Program-made: the position numbers and the translations under genes
NCBI GenBank assembly: GCA_018372435.1
Contig: JAHAJA010000015.1
Coordinates: forward strand, 29,515-93,514
Direction of reading: 5' to 3'
Origin: Clostridiales bacterium
GTDB lineage: Bacteria > Bacillota > Clostridia > Lachnospirales > Lachnospiraceae
Length of the DNA stretch: 64,000 nt
The notes under the pieces: model-generated
Told to the model about the DNA's origin: nothing
The model's input: the letters and a program-made list of their open reading frames with translations, nothing else
Databases searched by the model: none
Shown: piece by piece, positions 36,198-45,249 of the stretch
Position numbering within the stretch: position 1 is the stretch's first letter
Layout: each line of letters starts with the position of its first letter

Positions 36198-38489
36198 CTA
36201 AACTCCTTGTTTATTTCTAAACACTCGCTCGACAATTCTCTTTGAAGCATTTCCATCATCCACATGACAGAAACGTTCATAGAATTCATCGTATTTGTCT
36301 TGATACCTCTTCTCGATATTGGTAATATCTTTAATTGCAGCAATAACTTCCTCTTCTGTGAATAATAAAGGACCTGGCATTTCCTTCTCAATATCTAGAT
36401 AGAAACCACGTAACATATCCCTATATTTCTCTAGATCATACGTATAGAAGAGAATCGGTCGTCTAAGATTTGCATAATCAAAGAATACAGAAGAATAGTC
36501 CGTAATAAGTATATCCGAAATCAAATATAACTCTGATATATCATTATATTTACTTACATTGAACGCAAAGTCTTCTATTCCAGTTATATCTATGGAATCC
36601 GCGATGTAATAATGGGTACGAAGTAGTAATACATACTCATCGCCTAACTGTCTCTTTAACTCATGTAGATCTAATTTTAATGCGAATTTATATTCACCCT
36701 TACCATAATACTCATCATCTCTCCAAGTCGGTGCATAGAGAATGGTTTTCTTATCCTTTGGTATTCCTAGCTGATCTTTTAATTTGATAATTCTAGCTTC
36801 TTTGTCCGGTGCATATAAAACATCGTTTCTTGGATATCCACATTCCACAATCTCATTATGGAATAGGAATGCTCTCTTGAATGTCTCTGTAGAGAATCCA
36901 TTATCTGATATTAGATAATCCCAATCTCTTGATTGACGATAGAATTGTTGCTTATGAAGTGGCGATGCACCACATACTTCTTCTTGATCAAAAACCAATC
37001 TTTTAAGCGGTGTTCCATGCCAAGTCTCAAGAAATACGTTTCCTTTTCTCTTGCGTATCCAGTTTGGTTGTCTAACATTCAGTACATCGTATTTACAACG
37101 TGCAAAATAATAGGCATATCGAATACTAAAACGCTTAACTTTAATTGCTCCATACGGAATCTTCGTCTTCTTATCATTAATAACCCAGATACATTTGTAT
37201 TCACTTGGATATGCCTGATTCAGATATTCATAGATATACTTCGGACTATCCGAATAGCTTTTCCCAAAGAAACTTTCAAACAGGACCCAATTGTCTTTCA
37301 TCTTCATCTTCGTAAACAGATGAAAATATAGATAGCATGCAAATGCCCTTGGATTCGATTTGATTTTACGGACTTTTTTTGAACCAAGATGTATATTAAC
37401 CACACGTTTTGTAGCCGACAAATCACCTTTGATCAATCTCTTCACTAACTTATTCTTATATCCTGATAAACTAGTAGTGATCTCTGTCGGAATCTTCGTT
37501 ATTAATTCTTGCATAGAAGAAAAACGCTCTCCTTGCCAGTAGGATTGTTCACTCCTTCTAATCTTAGTTGCATGATAATTTGTATAGTAATTAATCAATT
37601 TGAATGCTAATAGGTAAGCAATTACATCATGATCTCCCACTGCATTTACAGTAGTTTCATACGCATGCAACATATTACTGAATTTATCTTCTGCTTTTAT
37701 CTGCGTAATGGCTGGATAATGAATGGGGTCATTATGTTTACGCTTAACATATCTAGCATCAACCACTGAGACCGCGTTCTTAGCCAATTGCAATGTTTTT
37801 GCAACAAAAGACATATCTGCATAGAATAATACTTGCTCATCAAAAACTATCTCATTCTTAATAAGTAGTTCACGCTTTATAAGCAGATTTAACGCTGATA
37901 TGGCTACTAACCCACGCTTTTTACCGATTAAATCGAGTACAGCTTCAGAGGGTTTTTGTTCTGTAATGACTTTCTTTTGATAATCTTCTTCGTCATCGCC
38001 TTCTGTCGCATTCATGGTAGCCTCTTCCGATGCCGTATCCACTTGTTCTACACCTTCATCATAAGAATCAAAGAATACAATTCTCTTAAACCAAGTATCA
38101 ACAATTGTTCCGTAAGCAACACTAGTTTGTCCCTCTTCGACTGCCTTTACTAGTTTTTCTAATGTATTATGAAACAGATAGTCATCTGAATCTAGGAAAT
38201 ATACATACTCACCAACTGCTTTCTCAATTCCGATATTACGAGCAGCACTTACCCCACTCGTATTCGTTGTATGATATACACGGATAGGGAAGAATTTCTT
38301 ATAGTTATCCACAATGTTGGTAGGTTCCTCCACCACATTTACATTTTCCTTTTCCGTTAGATACTTGCTTGGTTTATCTTGTATTAACAATACCTCAAAA
38401 TCTTTCCATGTCTGATCCTTCAAACTTTCTAGACAATCCTCTAGAAAATGCGGACCATTAACATAAGGTATCACTACACTAATCTTCAC
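36198..38489 (-). CDS. Bifunctional GT2 glycosyltransferase / CDP-glycerol glycerophosphotransferase
   Basis: A 763-residue two-domain protein for a teichoic-acid-like wall or capsule polymer. Residues 1-~330 are a GT-A family 2 transferase (VIPYVNGPHFLEDCLESLKD, SAARNIGIEKAVGEYVYFLD with the DSDD metal site). Residues ~400-760 are a TagF-type domain (FLETWHGTPLKRLVFDQEE, LYAPTWRDDEYYGKGEYK, ITDYSSVFFDYANLRRPILF). A Glu/Asp-rich insert lies near 155-170. It follows the RNA methyltransferase gene after 125 bp and ends 21 bp before the Mrr-like start. Confidence 0.9.
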   Translation of the reverse strand: MKISVVIPYVNGPHFLEDCLESLKDQTWKDFEVLLIQDKPSKYLTEKENVNVVEEPTNIVDNYKKFFPIRVYHTTNTSGVSAARNIGIEKAVGEYVYFLDSDDYLFHNTLEKLVKAVEEGQTSVAYGTIVDTWFKRIVFFDSYDEGVEQVDTASEEATMNATEGDDEEDYQKKVITEQKPSEAVLDLIGKKRGLVAISALNLLIKRELLIKNEIVFDEQVLFYADMSFVAKTLQLAKNAVSVVDARYVKRKHNDPIHYPAITQIKAEDKFSNMLHAYETTVNAVGDHDVIAYLLAFKLINYYTNYHATKIRRSEQSYWQGERFSSMQELITKIPTEITTSLSGYKNKLVKRLIKGDLSATKRVVNIHLGSKKVRKIKSNPRAFACYLYFHLFTKMKMKDNWVLFESFFGKSYSDSPKYIYEYLNQAYPSEYKCIWVINDKKTKIPYGAIKVKRFSIRYAYYFARCKYDVLNVRQPNWIRKRKGNVFLETWHGTPLKRLVFDQEEVCGASPLHKQQFYRQSRDWDYLISDNGFSTETFKRAFLFHNEIVECGYPRNDVLYAPDKEARIIKLKDQLGIPKDKKTILYAPTWRDDEYYGKGEYKFALKLDLHELKRQLGDEYVLLLRTHYYIADSIDITGIEDFAFNVSKYNDISELYLISDILITDYSSVFFDYANLRRPILFYTYDLEKYRDMLRGFYLDIEKEMPGPLLFTEEEVIAAIKDITNIEKRYQDKYDEFYERFCHVDDGNASKRIVERVFRNKQGV

Positions 38490-38614
38490 GATCTCTACCT
38501 CACTTCATAGTTATACTGTAACGCTTCAGGACTACGTCCTTCCTAGTCATATTCTTGGTTATTCCTTATTATCTTATTACCTAAATTAAGAACTTTTGTC
38601 TCAAAGATCCTATC

Positions 38615-40099
38615 CTACTTTGATACAATCATGACATACGTTCCTTCTTTTCTTGATATCTCATAGTCCTCTCGTACCTGATACCCTGCAGTCTTACTAA
38701 ACTTACGCACAAGTTCGCGATTATGCGTATACATAATAATTACACCATCTTCTTTCAGATGTTCCTTTGCTTTCTTAAAGAAAAGTTGGTACAAATCTAT
38801 AATCTCTTGCTCACGATTTTTTGAATTCGAAAAAGGCATATCTGTAATGATCTCATCAAAAAGATACTCGTGCTTGAAATCAAAGAAATCACGATTTATA
38901 TAATGAATAACTTGTCTTGCTGCTTGCGTATTCTCTCTTGCTAATTCAATAGCATCTGCGAAGATATCAAGCCCATATGTGGAATATGCTTTTACTTGCT
39001 TGTGACGTTCAATTAACATTGTTCCCACACCACAGAATGGATCAAGAACCTGCGCATCTTCCTTCATATAATCCTTTGCTAAAGCAACTGTTAGCGCTGC
39101 ATTAACTGGTCTGATACTGGAAGCAATTACATTCTTTCTATAAGCAAAACGACTATCTTTAATGGTATATAATTTTAATAATACATTAAAGTTTTGTTCT
39201 TTGTTTTCGATAAATCGAATTTCGAATTCGTAGTTATTCGTAGAATTAATCAATTGTCTTTTTGTCAAACGTTCTAGTTCACTGGCAAACTTTTTAGCAA
39301 ATTCACTCTTCTTACTCAATTCCATCTTGCTCTTAACTTCAACTCTAAAGTAAAAAGGTGCATTACCATTATGTCTTTCTGTTAAGAAGTCAACCAAATT
39401 TCCTGCACACAGAAGTTTCGCCGCTTGAATTGGATTCATCTGACAAACTTGTACCCCATCAAGAGCAAACAAAAGCTCCTGATAAGTTCTTATAGGTAGA
39501 ATCTCATCTAGTTCATCTGTCTTTACCATAACCCCAGCATTGAATTCTTTAGCTGTTGGGGTAATCGTCTGTACTTGTCGTAATGTAACCGGGATATGAT
39601 TACGATTTGTTAATAGCAATACTTTTGATACTTTATGAAATCCTGTGAATGAATGTTTCTTAACACCTTCCATAGAAACAATCAACGTAGTCAATTCTCT
39701 AATCTCTTCTTCTGTATGTTTCTTATTCTCTGGTGTCAATTTTATCCCTAATAAATTATCTAGGCACTCTTTTAAGAAGGGCAGATATTCACGGTAATCA
39801 AAACTTCTTAAAGCTACAAGATACGAACTCTTAATAAAACGTTGCTCTTCCTTCTGATACCCTTTAATAATATAAGGAAGATATTCTTCTAACGCAAGAT
39901 CTCCCATTAATAATGCAGCGTTCTTTCTTGTCTTTGCATCCTCACTCTTTAATAGTGCAGGAATTATGTCTTTCTTTTCACCTATATAATATAGCAATGC
40001 ATATTTATTCGATTCCTCTTTGATCTCTTGTCTTAATTTACTAAGATTTTGTCTAACATCGACATTATTAACAATCTCATCAAACGTATCACGTACCAT
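38615..40099 (-). CDS. RNA (guanine-N2) methyltransferase of the Trm11/RlmL-like class with HEAT-like N-terminus
   Basis: A 494-residue protein. Residues 1-130 look like HEAT repeats (DAKTRKNAALLMGDLALEEY, SYLVALRSFDYREYLPFLKE). The C-terminal half is a class I SAM methyltransferase of the UPF0020 type, with SAM motif VLDPFCGVGTMLIER and catalytic-type DMPFS in IITDMPFSNS. Relatives make m2G in tRNA or rRNA. The HEAT-like front is unusual compared with the THUMP domain of classic members. Target RNA unknown. Confidence 0.78.
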   Translation of the reverse strand: MVRDTFDEIVNNVDVRQNLSKLRQEIKEESNKYALLYYIGEKKDIIPALLKSEDAKTRKNAALLMGDLALEEYLPYIIKGYQKEEQRFIKSSYLVALRSFDYREYLPFLKECLDNLLGIKLTPENKKHTEEEIRELTTLIVSMEGVKKHSFTGFHKVSKVLLLTNRNHIPVTLRQVQTITPTAKEFNAGVMVKTDELDEILPIRTYQELLFALDGVQVCQMNPIQAAKLLCAGNLVDFLTERHNGNAPFYFRVEVKSKMELSKKSEFAKKFASELERLTKRQLINSTNNYEFEIRFIENKEQNFNVLLKLYTIKDSRFAYRKNVIASSIRPVNAALTVALAKDYMKEDAQVLDPFCGVGTMLIERHKQVKAYSTYGLDIFADAIELARENTQAARQVIHYINRDFFDFKHEYLFDEIITDMPFSNSKNREQEIIDLYQLFFKKAKEHLKEDGVIIMYTHNRELVRKFSKTAGYQVREDYEISRKEGTYVMIVSK

Positions 40100-40203
40100 T
40101 CTAATCTCCTATTGTAACATTTTGGATAATCTGTTACTTACAATCTTTATTCGATACCGTTTATTATATCTTTTTCTATAAAAAATGTAAACATCTACGG
40201 TAC

Positions 40204-41331
40204 CTATTTAATTTTATCCATATCTGATACAACCTTACTCAAATCATCACGAATTGCGATTTTTTGTGGACAGACCGTTTCACATTTTCCACAAGAGATG
40301 CAACGGTCTGCACGATTTTCTTCATTAAAGTCCGCAAAGTAGGCCCACTTAGCATGACCAGCATTCCCGTACATAGCATGGTGATTCCATATAGCAAAAT
40401 TCTTTGGAATATCAACGCCTGCTGGACATGGCATGCAGTATCTACAAGCAGTACAGCCATTCTTAACTCTACTCTTAATTGTCGCAGCTACCCTCTCGAC
40501 TACTAATTCTTCCTCAGAAGTTAAAGCTTTGAAAGCTGAAAATGTATCGAGATTATCGAGTACTTGGTCATATGTTGACATACCACTAAGGACCGTTTTA
40601 ACATTCTTACGACTCGCTACAAAACGTAGCGCCCAGGAAGCTACCGACGCTTTCGGATCTGCTTCTTTGAAGATAGCAGTTATATCTTCTGGTAGTTCTG
40701 CTAATGAACCTCCCTTAATTGGTTCCATAATAATAACCGGTATATCTAATTTCTCAGTTAATTCGTATCCTTTGTCTCCTGCTTGCTCCTCTGTATCCAT
40801 ATAATTATATTGTATTTGGCAGAAATCCCAATCTCTATATGTAAGGATTTCTTCGAATGCATCATAATCATCATGAAAAGAGAAGCCTAGATAACGAATC
40901 TTGCCTTTTTCTTTTAATTTTTCACAAAATTCAACTATTCCAAGTTCCTTCATCTCATTGAATCTATCTCTATTCAGTGCATGTAACAGATAGAAATCAA
41001 CATATTCTTGCCCCAAACGTTCTAACTGTTGATCAAAGATACGCTCGGCATCTGCAACAGATTTAATCTCCCAACAAGGAAGTTTCGTTGCTAGATAATA
41101 CGTTGAACGATCATATTTTCTTAAAACCTTCCCAACAAAGGGCTCACTGTCACCATTATGATATGGATAAGCAGTGTCTATGTAATTCACACCTTCGGCA
41201 ATTGCCTTATCGATCATCTTCTCTGATTCTACTTCATTAATACTACCATCTTCTGAAAGCGGAAATCTCATACAACCAAATCCAAGTAATGATATCTCAA
41301 TTCCTAGTTTATCTAATTTTCTATATTCCAT
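40204..41331 (-). CDS. Aldo/keto reductase with C-terminal 4Fe-4S domain
   Basis: A 375-residue protein. Residues 1-~280 are an aldo/keto reductase barrel (SLLGFGCMRFPL, YIDTAYPYHNGDSEP, YYLATKLPCWEI, YVDFYLLHALNRD). Residues ~290-375 hold cysteine clusters CTACRYCMPCPAGV and CISCGKCETVCPQ for Fe-S centres, a design common in clostridia. It probably reduces small carbonyls with a ferredoxin-linked supply. It stands alone behind an unusual 19-bp-spacer promoter. Confidence 0.9.
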   Translation of the reverse strand: MEYRKLDKLGIEISLLGFGCMRFPLSEDGSINEVESEKMIDKAIAEGVNYIDTAYPYHNGDSEPFVGKVLRKYDRSTYYLATKLPCWEIKSVADAERIFDQQLERLGQEYVDFYLLHALNRDRFNEMKELGIVEFCEKLKEKGKIRYLGFSFHDDYDAFEEILTYRDWDFCQIQYNYMDTEEQAGDKGYELTEKLDIPVIIMEPIKGGSLAELPEDITAIFKEADPKASVASWALRFVASRKNVKTVLSGMSTYDQVLDNLDTFSAFKALTSEEELVVERVAATIKSRVKNGCTACRYCMPCPAGVDIPKNFAIWNHHAMYGNAGHAKWAYFADFNEENRADRCISCGKCETVCPQKIAIRDDLSKVVSDMDKIK

Positions 41332-41383
41332 AATCGTCCTCCAATTTAATTAATTTACGCGGAACTAACACTATTGTCTCTCT

Positions 41384-41414
41384 ATTATAGTAACAGTTCT
41401 ATGTGTTAAGTCAA
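41384..41414 (-). promoter_or_regulatory. MerR-like promoter (19-bp spacer with dyad) of the aldo/keto reductase
   Basis: On the minus strand TTGACT (41414-41409) and TATAAT (41389-41384) are set 19 bp apart, too far for a normal promoter. The spacer contains TAACA-N8-TGTTA (41391-41408), a dyad filling 18 of the 19 bases. This is the layout of promoters twisted open by MerR-family activators. A longer inverted pair GTAACAGTT/AACTGTTAC (41390-41398, 41424-41432) overlaps it. No MerR gene is in the window. Confidence 0.5.
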
Positions 41415-41520
41415 GAAAAAAGAAACTGTTACACACAGGTAATTTGATTACAATTTCCGCGTGTCACAGTTCCAATGATTAATTAATTTTTCTCAAAAAG
41501 TATGAAGAGTTTTATGGATA

Positions 41521-41721
41521 TTATATTTCATATAAACAAATATCTCTTTCATAATTATTAATTTGATTTTCCAAACTTCTCTTGCATGATAAAAGAAATT
41601 TCATTGAATCCAAATCAACGATCTCTTTGTCCGATAATAATTGAATTGAGTTAATTACATCTTTGTATTCCCCAATTAAAACTCTTTTCCAGTCATCAAG
41701 CTGTTTTGCTGATACACCCAT
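41521..41721 (-). CDS. Small hypothetical protein
   Basis: A 66-residue, soluble, helical protein (SAKQLDDWKRVLIGEYKDVI, SMKFLLSCKRSLENQINNYE) with no recognised family. The ATG follows AGGAGTG at good spacing. It lies alone in a sparsely coding stretch between the aldo/keto reductase and the HNH gene. Confidence 0.55.
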   Translation of the reverse strand: MGVSAKQLDDWKRVLIGEYKDVINSIQLLSDKEIVDLDSMKFLLSCKRSLENQINNYERDICLYEI

Positions 41722-42140
41722 ACTATCACTCCTACTCTTTTCAGAAAATCCTTATACAATTATACTAATATTATAGCATAATTTCACAAAATATCAATAT
41801 AATTATTGAATTTTCTATCTATTTGTTATTATAATCGAATATTTATTAACTATTGTGTATATTCTTTCTGTTTTTTTGTTATATTTTACCGCCAAAATAT
41901 GCATAAACAGGTTAATCTGCATAATTCAGTAATTATTCATCTCTTTTACTACTGTTTTTACTCTTCTTCAGCTAAACTTTATATAACTATATTATTATTA
42001 AAGGGATAAAGTCATACAATTGACCTTATCCCTAATATTGGTTTTTTATTATTAAATTATTCAAATTAAATCATTAACTCAGTATCTATCATTACTACAC
42101 TCGTTCCACCTATCCTGTCCTCAAAATAAGGACCAACGTT
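41722..42140. other. Non-coding stretch with terminator-like hairpins
   Basis: No supported gene. AGGGATAA..GTC pairs with GAC..TTATCCCT at 42002-42033, a strong hairpin. A second stem AAATAAGG/CCTTATTT at about 42124-42150 overlaps the end of the HNH gene and can terminate it on the minus strand. Confidence 0.5.
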
Positions 42141-42992
42141 TTAGACCTTATTTTTACTAATTTTATCTTCTAAGAACTTATTCCGATGATACGCCATATA
42201 TTTTGCTATTCGTGATTCCATTTCGATTTTTGATTCTTCTGTTATATTGCATAGTGCTCTGTCCTTAGTATTGAGTCTTGTTGAAATCATAATCTTTCCA
42301 TTATCATCAAATGTAATGAGATGCTTGTCAAATAAAGAATCATGAAGTGTACATAACAATAATCCATTATTACAATCTACACGCTCTTCATTATTTGCTT
42401 CACTCCATTCCTTTATATGACTAGCTATTAATAAACCTTTGTATTGTAAGCCACATAACATACATCTGCTTTCATGCTTATTTAATAGATTATCTCTATA
42501 TATACCTTGTCCTATCCTGGCTTTTGCAAGTATTTCTTTTTCTGTTTCAGAAATACTTGGAACTGTATACGCCTCATTTACGTAGTCAATATTCAATTTT
42601 ATCCTATCAATATATGAGAATAACTCAGGGTAGTTAATTGATTTATATGCTCCCTGTATTCTCTTCTTAATAAATCCCAACTTATTTAACCGATTCAATG
42701 ATAATTCATCTGTATCATAGTTCGATATGAGTTTTAATCTAACATACTGATTATCAATATCGAATTGATCTTCTGTAATCCAGAATTTTGTATCATCTAT
42801 TATATCATTTTTATCAACCATCTGATTCGTACATATAGTTTTAAACATAATACGACTATATGGAGCTCCAACGTAAATGTATACTATATCCCCTTCTTCT
42901 ATACCAAACCTTGATTTTGACCAATCAATCTCTGAAAGTTCAGCAAATGCTGCAATCACATCATATGCCCCATATCTGCCGTTCTTATCCAT
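42141..42992 (-). CDS. HNH endonuclease with N-terminal EVE/PUA-like domain
   Basis: A 283-residue protein. The C-terminal HNH nuclease shows zinc cysteines CMLCGLQY, LIASHIKEW with the first catalytic histidine, NGLLLCTLHDSLFD and HLITFDDNGKI, as in HNH_2 proteins. The N-terminal ~140 residues (GIEEGDIVYIYVGAPYSRIM, FKTICT) read like an EVE-type PUA fold, which binds modified cytosines. EVE-HNH fusions are known or proposed as modification-dependent restriction enzymes. The frame is open to 43031, but the ATG at 42992 lies behind GAGGAGG. It sits just outside the tRNA-Leu island. Confidence 0.75.
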   Translation of the reverse strand: MDKNGRYGAYDVIAAFAELSEIDWSKSRFGIEEGDIVYIYVGAPYSRIMFKTICTNQMVDKNDIIDDTKFWITEDQFDIDNQYVRLKLISNYDTDELSLNRLNKLGFIKKRIQGAYKSINYPELFSYIDRIKLNIDYVNEAYTVPSISETEKEILAKARIGQGIYRDNLLNKHESRCMLCGLQYKGLLIASHIKEWSEANNEERVDCNNGLLLCTLHDSLFDKHLITFDDNGKIMISTRLNTKDRALCNITEESKIEMESRIAKYMAYHRNKFLEDKISKNKV

Positions 42993-43284
42993 TCCATAGA
43001 CATCCTCCTCATAATTAATGTATATACACATATTTACTATTGTTTATTATATGCTTTCTTGCAAACAAAAACTATATAATGCTGTCAAGCACTTCATAAC
43101 ACACTTATATATAATCATTCTCCCCTAAGTGCCCTTAAAGTGCCCAGCCCCCTAGCAATCATTGTACATACATAGCCCTATCTACCTCTACTTACACACA
43201 ACCCAGTCACTCATCAATTTTCTTCTCAACCTCACCGACCATCACCACTTCACCTATATCGTCGACTCCTTCCTCAACGAAAAA

Positions 43285-43310
43285 AGGACCAACCCTATCG
43301 GATTGATCCT
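43285..43310 (-). terminator. Terminator next to attL, from the original tRNA-Leu locus
   Basis: AGGACCAA/TTGATCCT with a CC/GG inner pair forms a stem read on the minus strand into T6. It lies about 14 bp beyond the tRNA 3'-end fragment, at the same relative place as the terminator behind the intact tRNA at 63700, but with different stem bases. The rest of 42993-43633 holds attL, an integrase-side gap and no gene. Confidence 0.7.
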
Positions 43311-43321
43311 AATCATTGTAT

Positions 43322-43344
43322 ATGCAGTTGACGGGACTTGAACC
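43322..43344 (-). repeat. attL: duplicated 3' end of tRNA-Leu
   Basis: A 23-bp copy of the tRNA-Leu 3' end with one mismatch to 63736-63758; perfect core GACGGGACTTGAACC (43330-43344). The match stops within the T-arm, and what follows is unrelated to a tRNA. Paired with the intact tRNA 20.4 kb away and beside an integrase gene, it marks the left end of an integrated element. Confidence 0.88.
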
Positions 43345-43600
43345 TAATAAATCATAGAAATATTATGATTTTAAACATTGCTCTTGTCGACTATCGACTT
43401 GATAAGATACAAACATAAATAACGTGATCACCTAAGAATAGATATTCTAGTGCCTTCAAAAGTGTCCTAATAAAAATAGAATTATTATTACAAAGTTAAG
43501 TAAACACTACTTTTTAACACTCAAACATGAACATAGTATTTAATTTCCATAGTAACTACTTTACATATTAGCATAGCAGATTATCCTATATATAAAATAA

Positions 43601-43626
43601 AGGATTGAAATTATTTTTTCAATCCT
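43601..43626 (-). terminator. Terminator of the integrase gene
   Basis: AGGATTGAAA pairs with TTTCAATCCT around a 6-nt loop, directly behind the int stop codon. Confidence 0.7.
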
Positions 43627-43633
43627 CAATATT

Positions 43634-44806
43634 TTATGCCATAATGCAATTACTAAATAACATATCATCTAATTTATCAGCTTGTTCTCTCTTCTTACTA
43701 TGATAAGCATGAGAATAAACATTGAGCGTAACTGATGCCGAAGCATGCCCTAACAACTCTTGTACTGTTTTGATATCTGCATTGTTTGCAATGGCGATTG
43801 ATGCATATGTATGACGAATCTTATGCATCGGAAGATATCTTAGCTCAGGTTGCTTAGTCATAAAGTTTCTATATAGGTTATACACTCCATCGGGTGTTAA
43901 AGGTTTTCCATATTTAGTCGTGAGAAGGTAACTCGAATCAATGAAGTCGCTACCATATTTAAGTTTCCTTTTCTTATAATCAGCTATAGACTGCTTTACA
44001 AGCTCAGTTACAGAAATTGGAAGAGGGATGGTGCGTGTGCCACTCTGGCTTTTTGTTTCTTTAAGATAAATTTTGCCTTGCGCAGAAACGCGAGCTGTAT
44101 CGATTTTTACTGTTCCATTTGTAAAATCAAAGGAATCATGCTTAAGCGAGCATAACTCTGACTTTCTAATACCCGAACCAACCAATAAATTAATAATCAG
44201 CTTTATATTTAAATTTGATTGTAGATTAGCTGCTGCCAACAACTGTCTTACTTCATCTACCGTATATACATCCACCTGTTTTGTAACAACTTTAGGTAAA
44301 TCACATCCTTCTGCTGGATTATAACCACGTCTAATGTAATTCAACTTCATAGCTTTTTCCAACATAGCATGTAAAAACATAATTCGATTCTTTATTGTCT
44401 TTGGGCTTCTCCCATCGTCCATTAATACCTTAACATAAGCTTGAACATCAGATGTATCTAAATTTTCCAACTTAATATTTCCTAAGTATTTCTTAATACC
44501 ATTCTTCTTGGTGTAATACATTTGTTTATAATTTTCTAACGTAGTCGGTGATATGAATTCTCCGTACTGTTCAAAGTACTCTTCTGCAAATGCATCTAAC
44601 GTACGCTTAGAGTAATCTACATAGATTCCTTTATCCTTCTCTGTTTCTACATCTCTTAAAAAGCGTTTTACTTCTTTTAATGGAGTGCCGACAGGAAATG
44701 TCTTTGCACGACGTTTGCGTTTTTGTAGTGGTCCTGGTGTTACATCATACATGACCTTATAACGTTCATTTTTAGTTCCTTTATCAATAATTTGAATGTT
44801 CGCCAT
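43634..44806 (-). CDS. int: Tyrosine recombinase (integrase)
   Basis: A 390-residue integrase that inserts and excises the element at tRNA-Leu. An N-terminal AP2-like arm-binding region and a SAM-like core-binding domain (about 60-165; TLDAFAEEYFEQYGEF, NYKQMYYTKKNGIKKYLGNI) precede the catalytic domain. The catalytic residues are visible: R214 (GSGIRKSELCSL), H328/R331 (MHKIRHTYAS), H354 (LLGHAS) and the nucleophile Y364 (LNVYSHA). Domain order resembles Tn916/ICE and phage integrases of Firmicutes. It lies next to attL and 14 bp behind the excisionase-like gene. Confidence 0.95.
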   Translation of the reverse strand: MANIQIIDKGTKNERYKVMYDVTPGPLQKRKRRAKTFPVGTPLKEVKRFLRDVETEKDKGIYVDYSKRTLDAFAEEYFEQYGEFISPTTLENYKQMYYTKKNGIKKYLGNIKLENLDTSDVQAYVKVLMDDGRSPKTIKNRIMFLHAMLEKAMKLNYIRRGYNPAEGCDLPKVVTKQVDVYTVDEVRQLLAAANLQSNLNIKLIINLLVGSGIRKSELCSLKHDSFDFTNGTVKIDTARVSAQGKIYLKETKSQSGTRTIPLPISVTELVKQSIADYKKRKLKYGSDFIDSSYLLTTKYGKPLTPDGVYNLYRNFMTKQPELRYLPMHKIRHTYASIAIANNADIKTVQELLGHASASVTLNVYSHAYHSKKREQADKLDDMLFSNCIMA

Positions 44807-44820
44807 ATACCATTACTCCT

Positions 44821-45048
44821 TTAATAAGTCAATTCATAGATTATGTTCTCTTTCGCTTCTATCACTTCTTCAAACTCACGACGGCTAAATACATATTGCC
44901 TACCGATCCGCTTAAAATGAAGATACGTTTTTGCAAAAGCCGTTGCTGTCTTCCTAGAAATTCCTAATTCTAATTCAATATCTTTTAGTGACATTGTTAA
45001 TTTCTGGTTTGCCTCTTTTTTATGATTACTTTTAACGTCTGTATACAT
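44821..45048 (-). CDS. Excisionase-like small DNA-binding protein
   Basis: A 75-residue protein with a winged-helix or MerR-like HTH of the excisionase type: MSLKDIELELGISRKTATAF, then HFKRIGRQYVFSRREFEEVI. Position directly upstream of int, as xis often is, supports a role in directing excision. The 5' part (SNHKKEANQKLT) is basic. The ATG follows AAAGGAGG. Confidence 0.75.
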   Translation of the reverse strand: MYTDVKSNHKKEANQKLTMSLKDIELELGISRKTATAFAKTYLHFKRIGRQYVFSRREFEEVIEAKENIIYELTY

Positions 45049-45194
45049 AATTTTACCTCCTTTAAAAAAGAATATATATTCTAATAATTGATTAATTCAT
45101 TTTCTAAATAACGATGTTGGATTTTAAACATACATATTCCTATGTTCCCTATATTTTTTTACAACATGTCTTTTATATTGGCTCAAGATAAAGT

Positions 45195-45229
45195 GCTATC
45201 ATTACATCATCAATTAATGTAATGATAGC
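45195..45229. promoter_or_regulatory. Perfect 13-bp hairpin between helicase and xis genes
   Basis: GCTATCATTACAT (45195-45207) and ATGTAATGATAGC (45217-45229) with a 9-nt loop. No U-tract on the minus strand. It sits in the 201-bp gap 45049-45249 separating the replication and recombination genes. Could be an attenuator, a protein site, or a single-strand replication signal. Confidence 0.55.
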
Positions 45230-45249
45230 GATACCTATTACATTCCCAT

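Noticed and set aside
36167..36391. 74-codon frame at the end of the glycosyltransferase gene
   Set aside because: Shadow of the TagF-type domain; no independent start signal.
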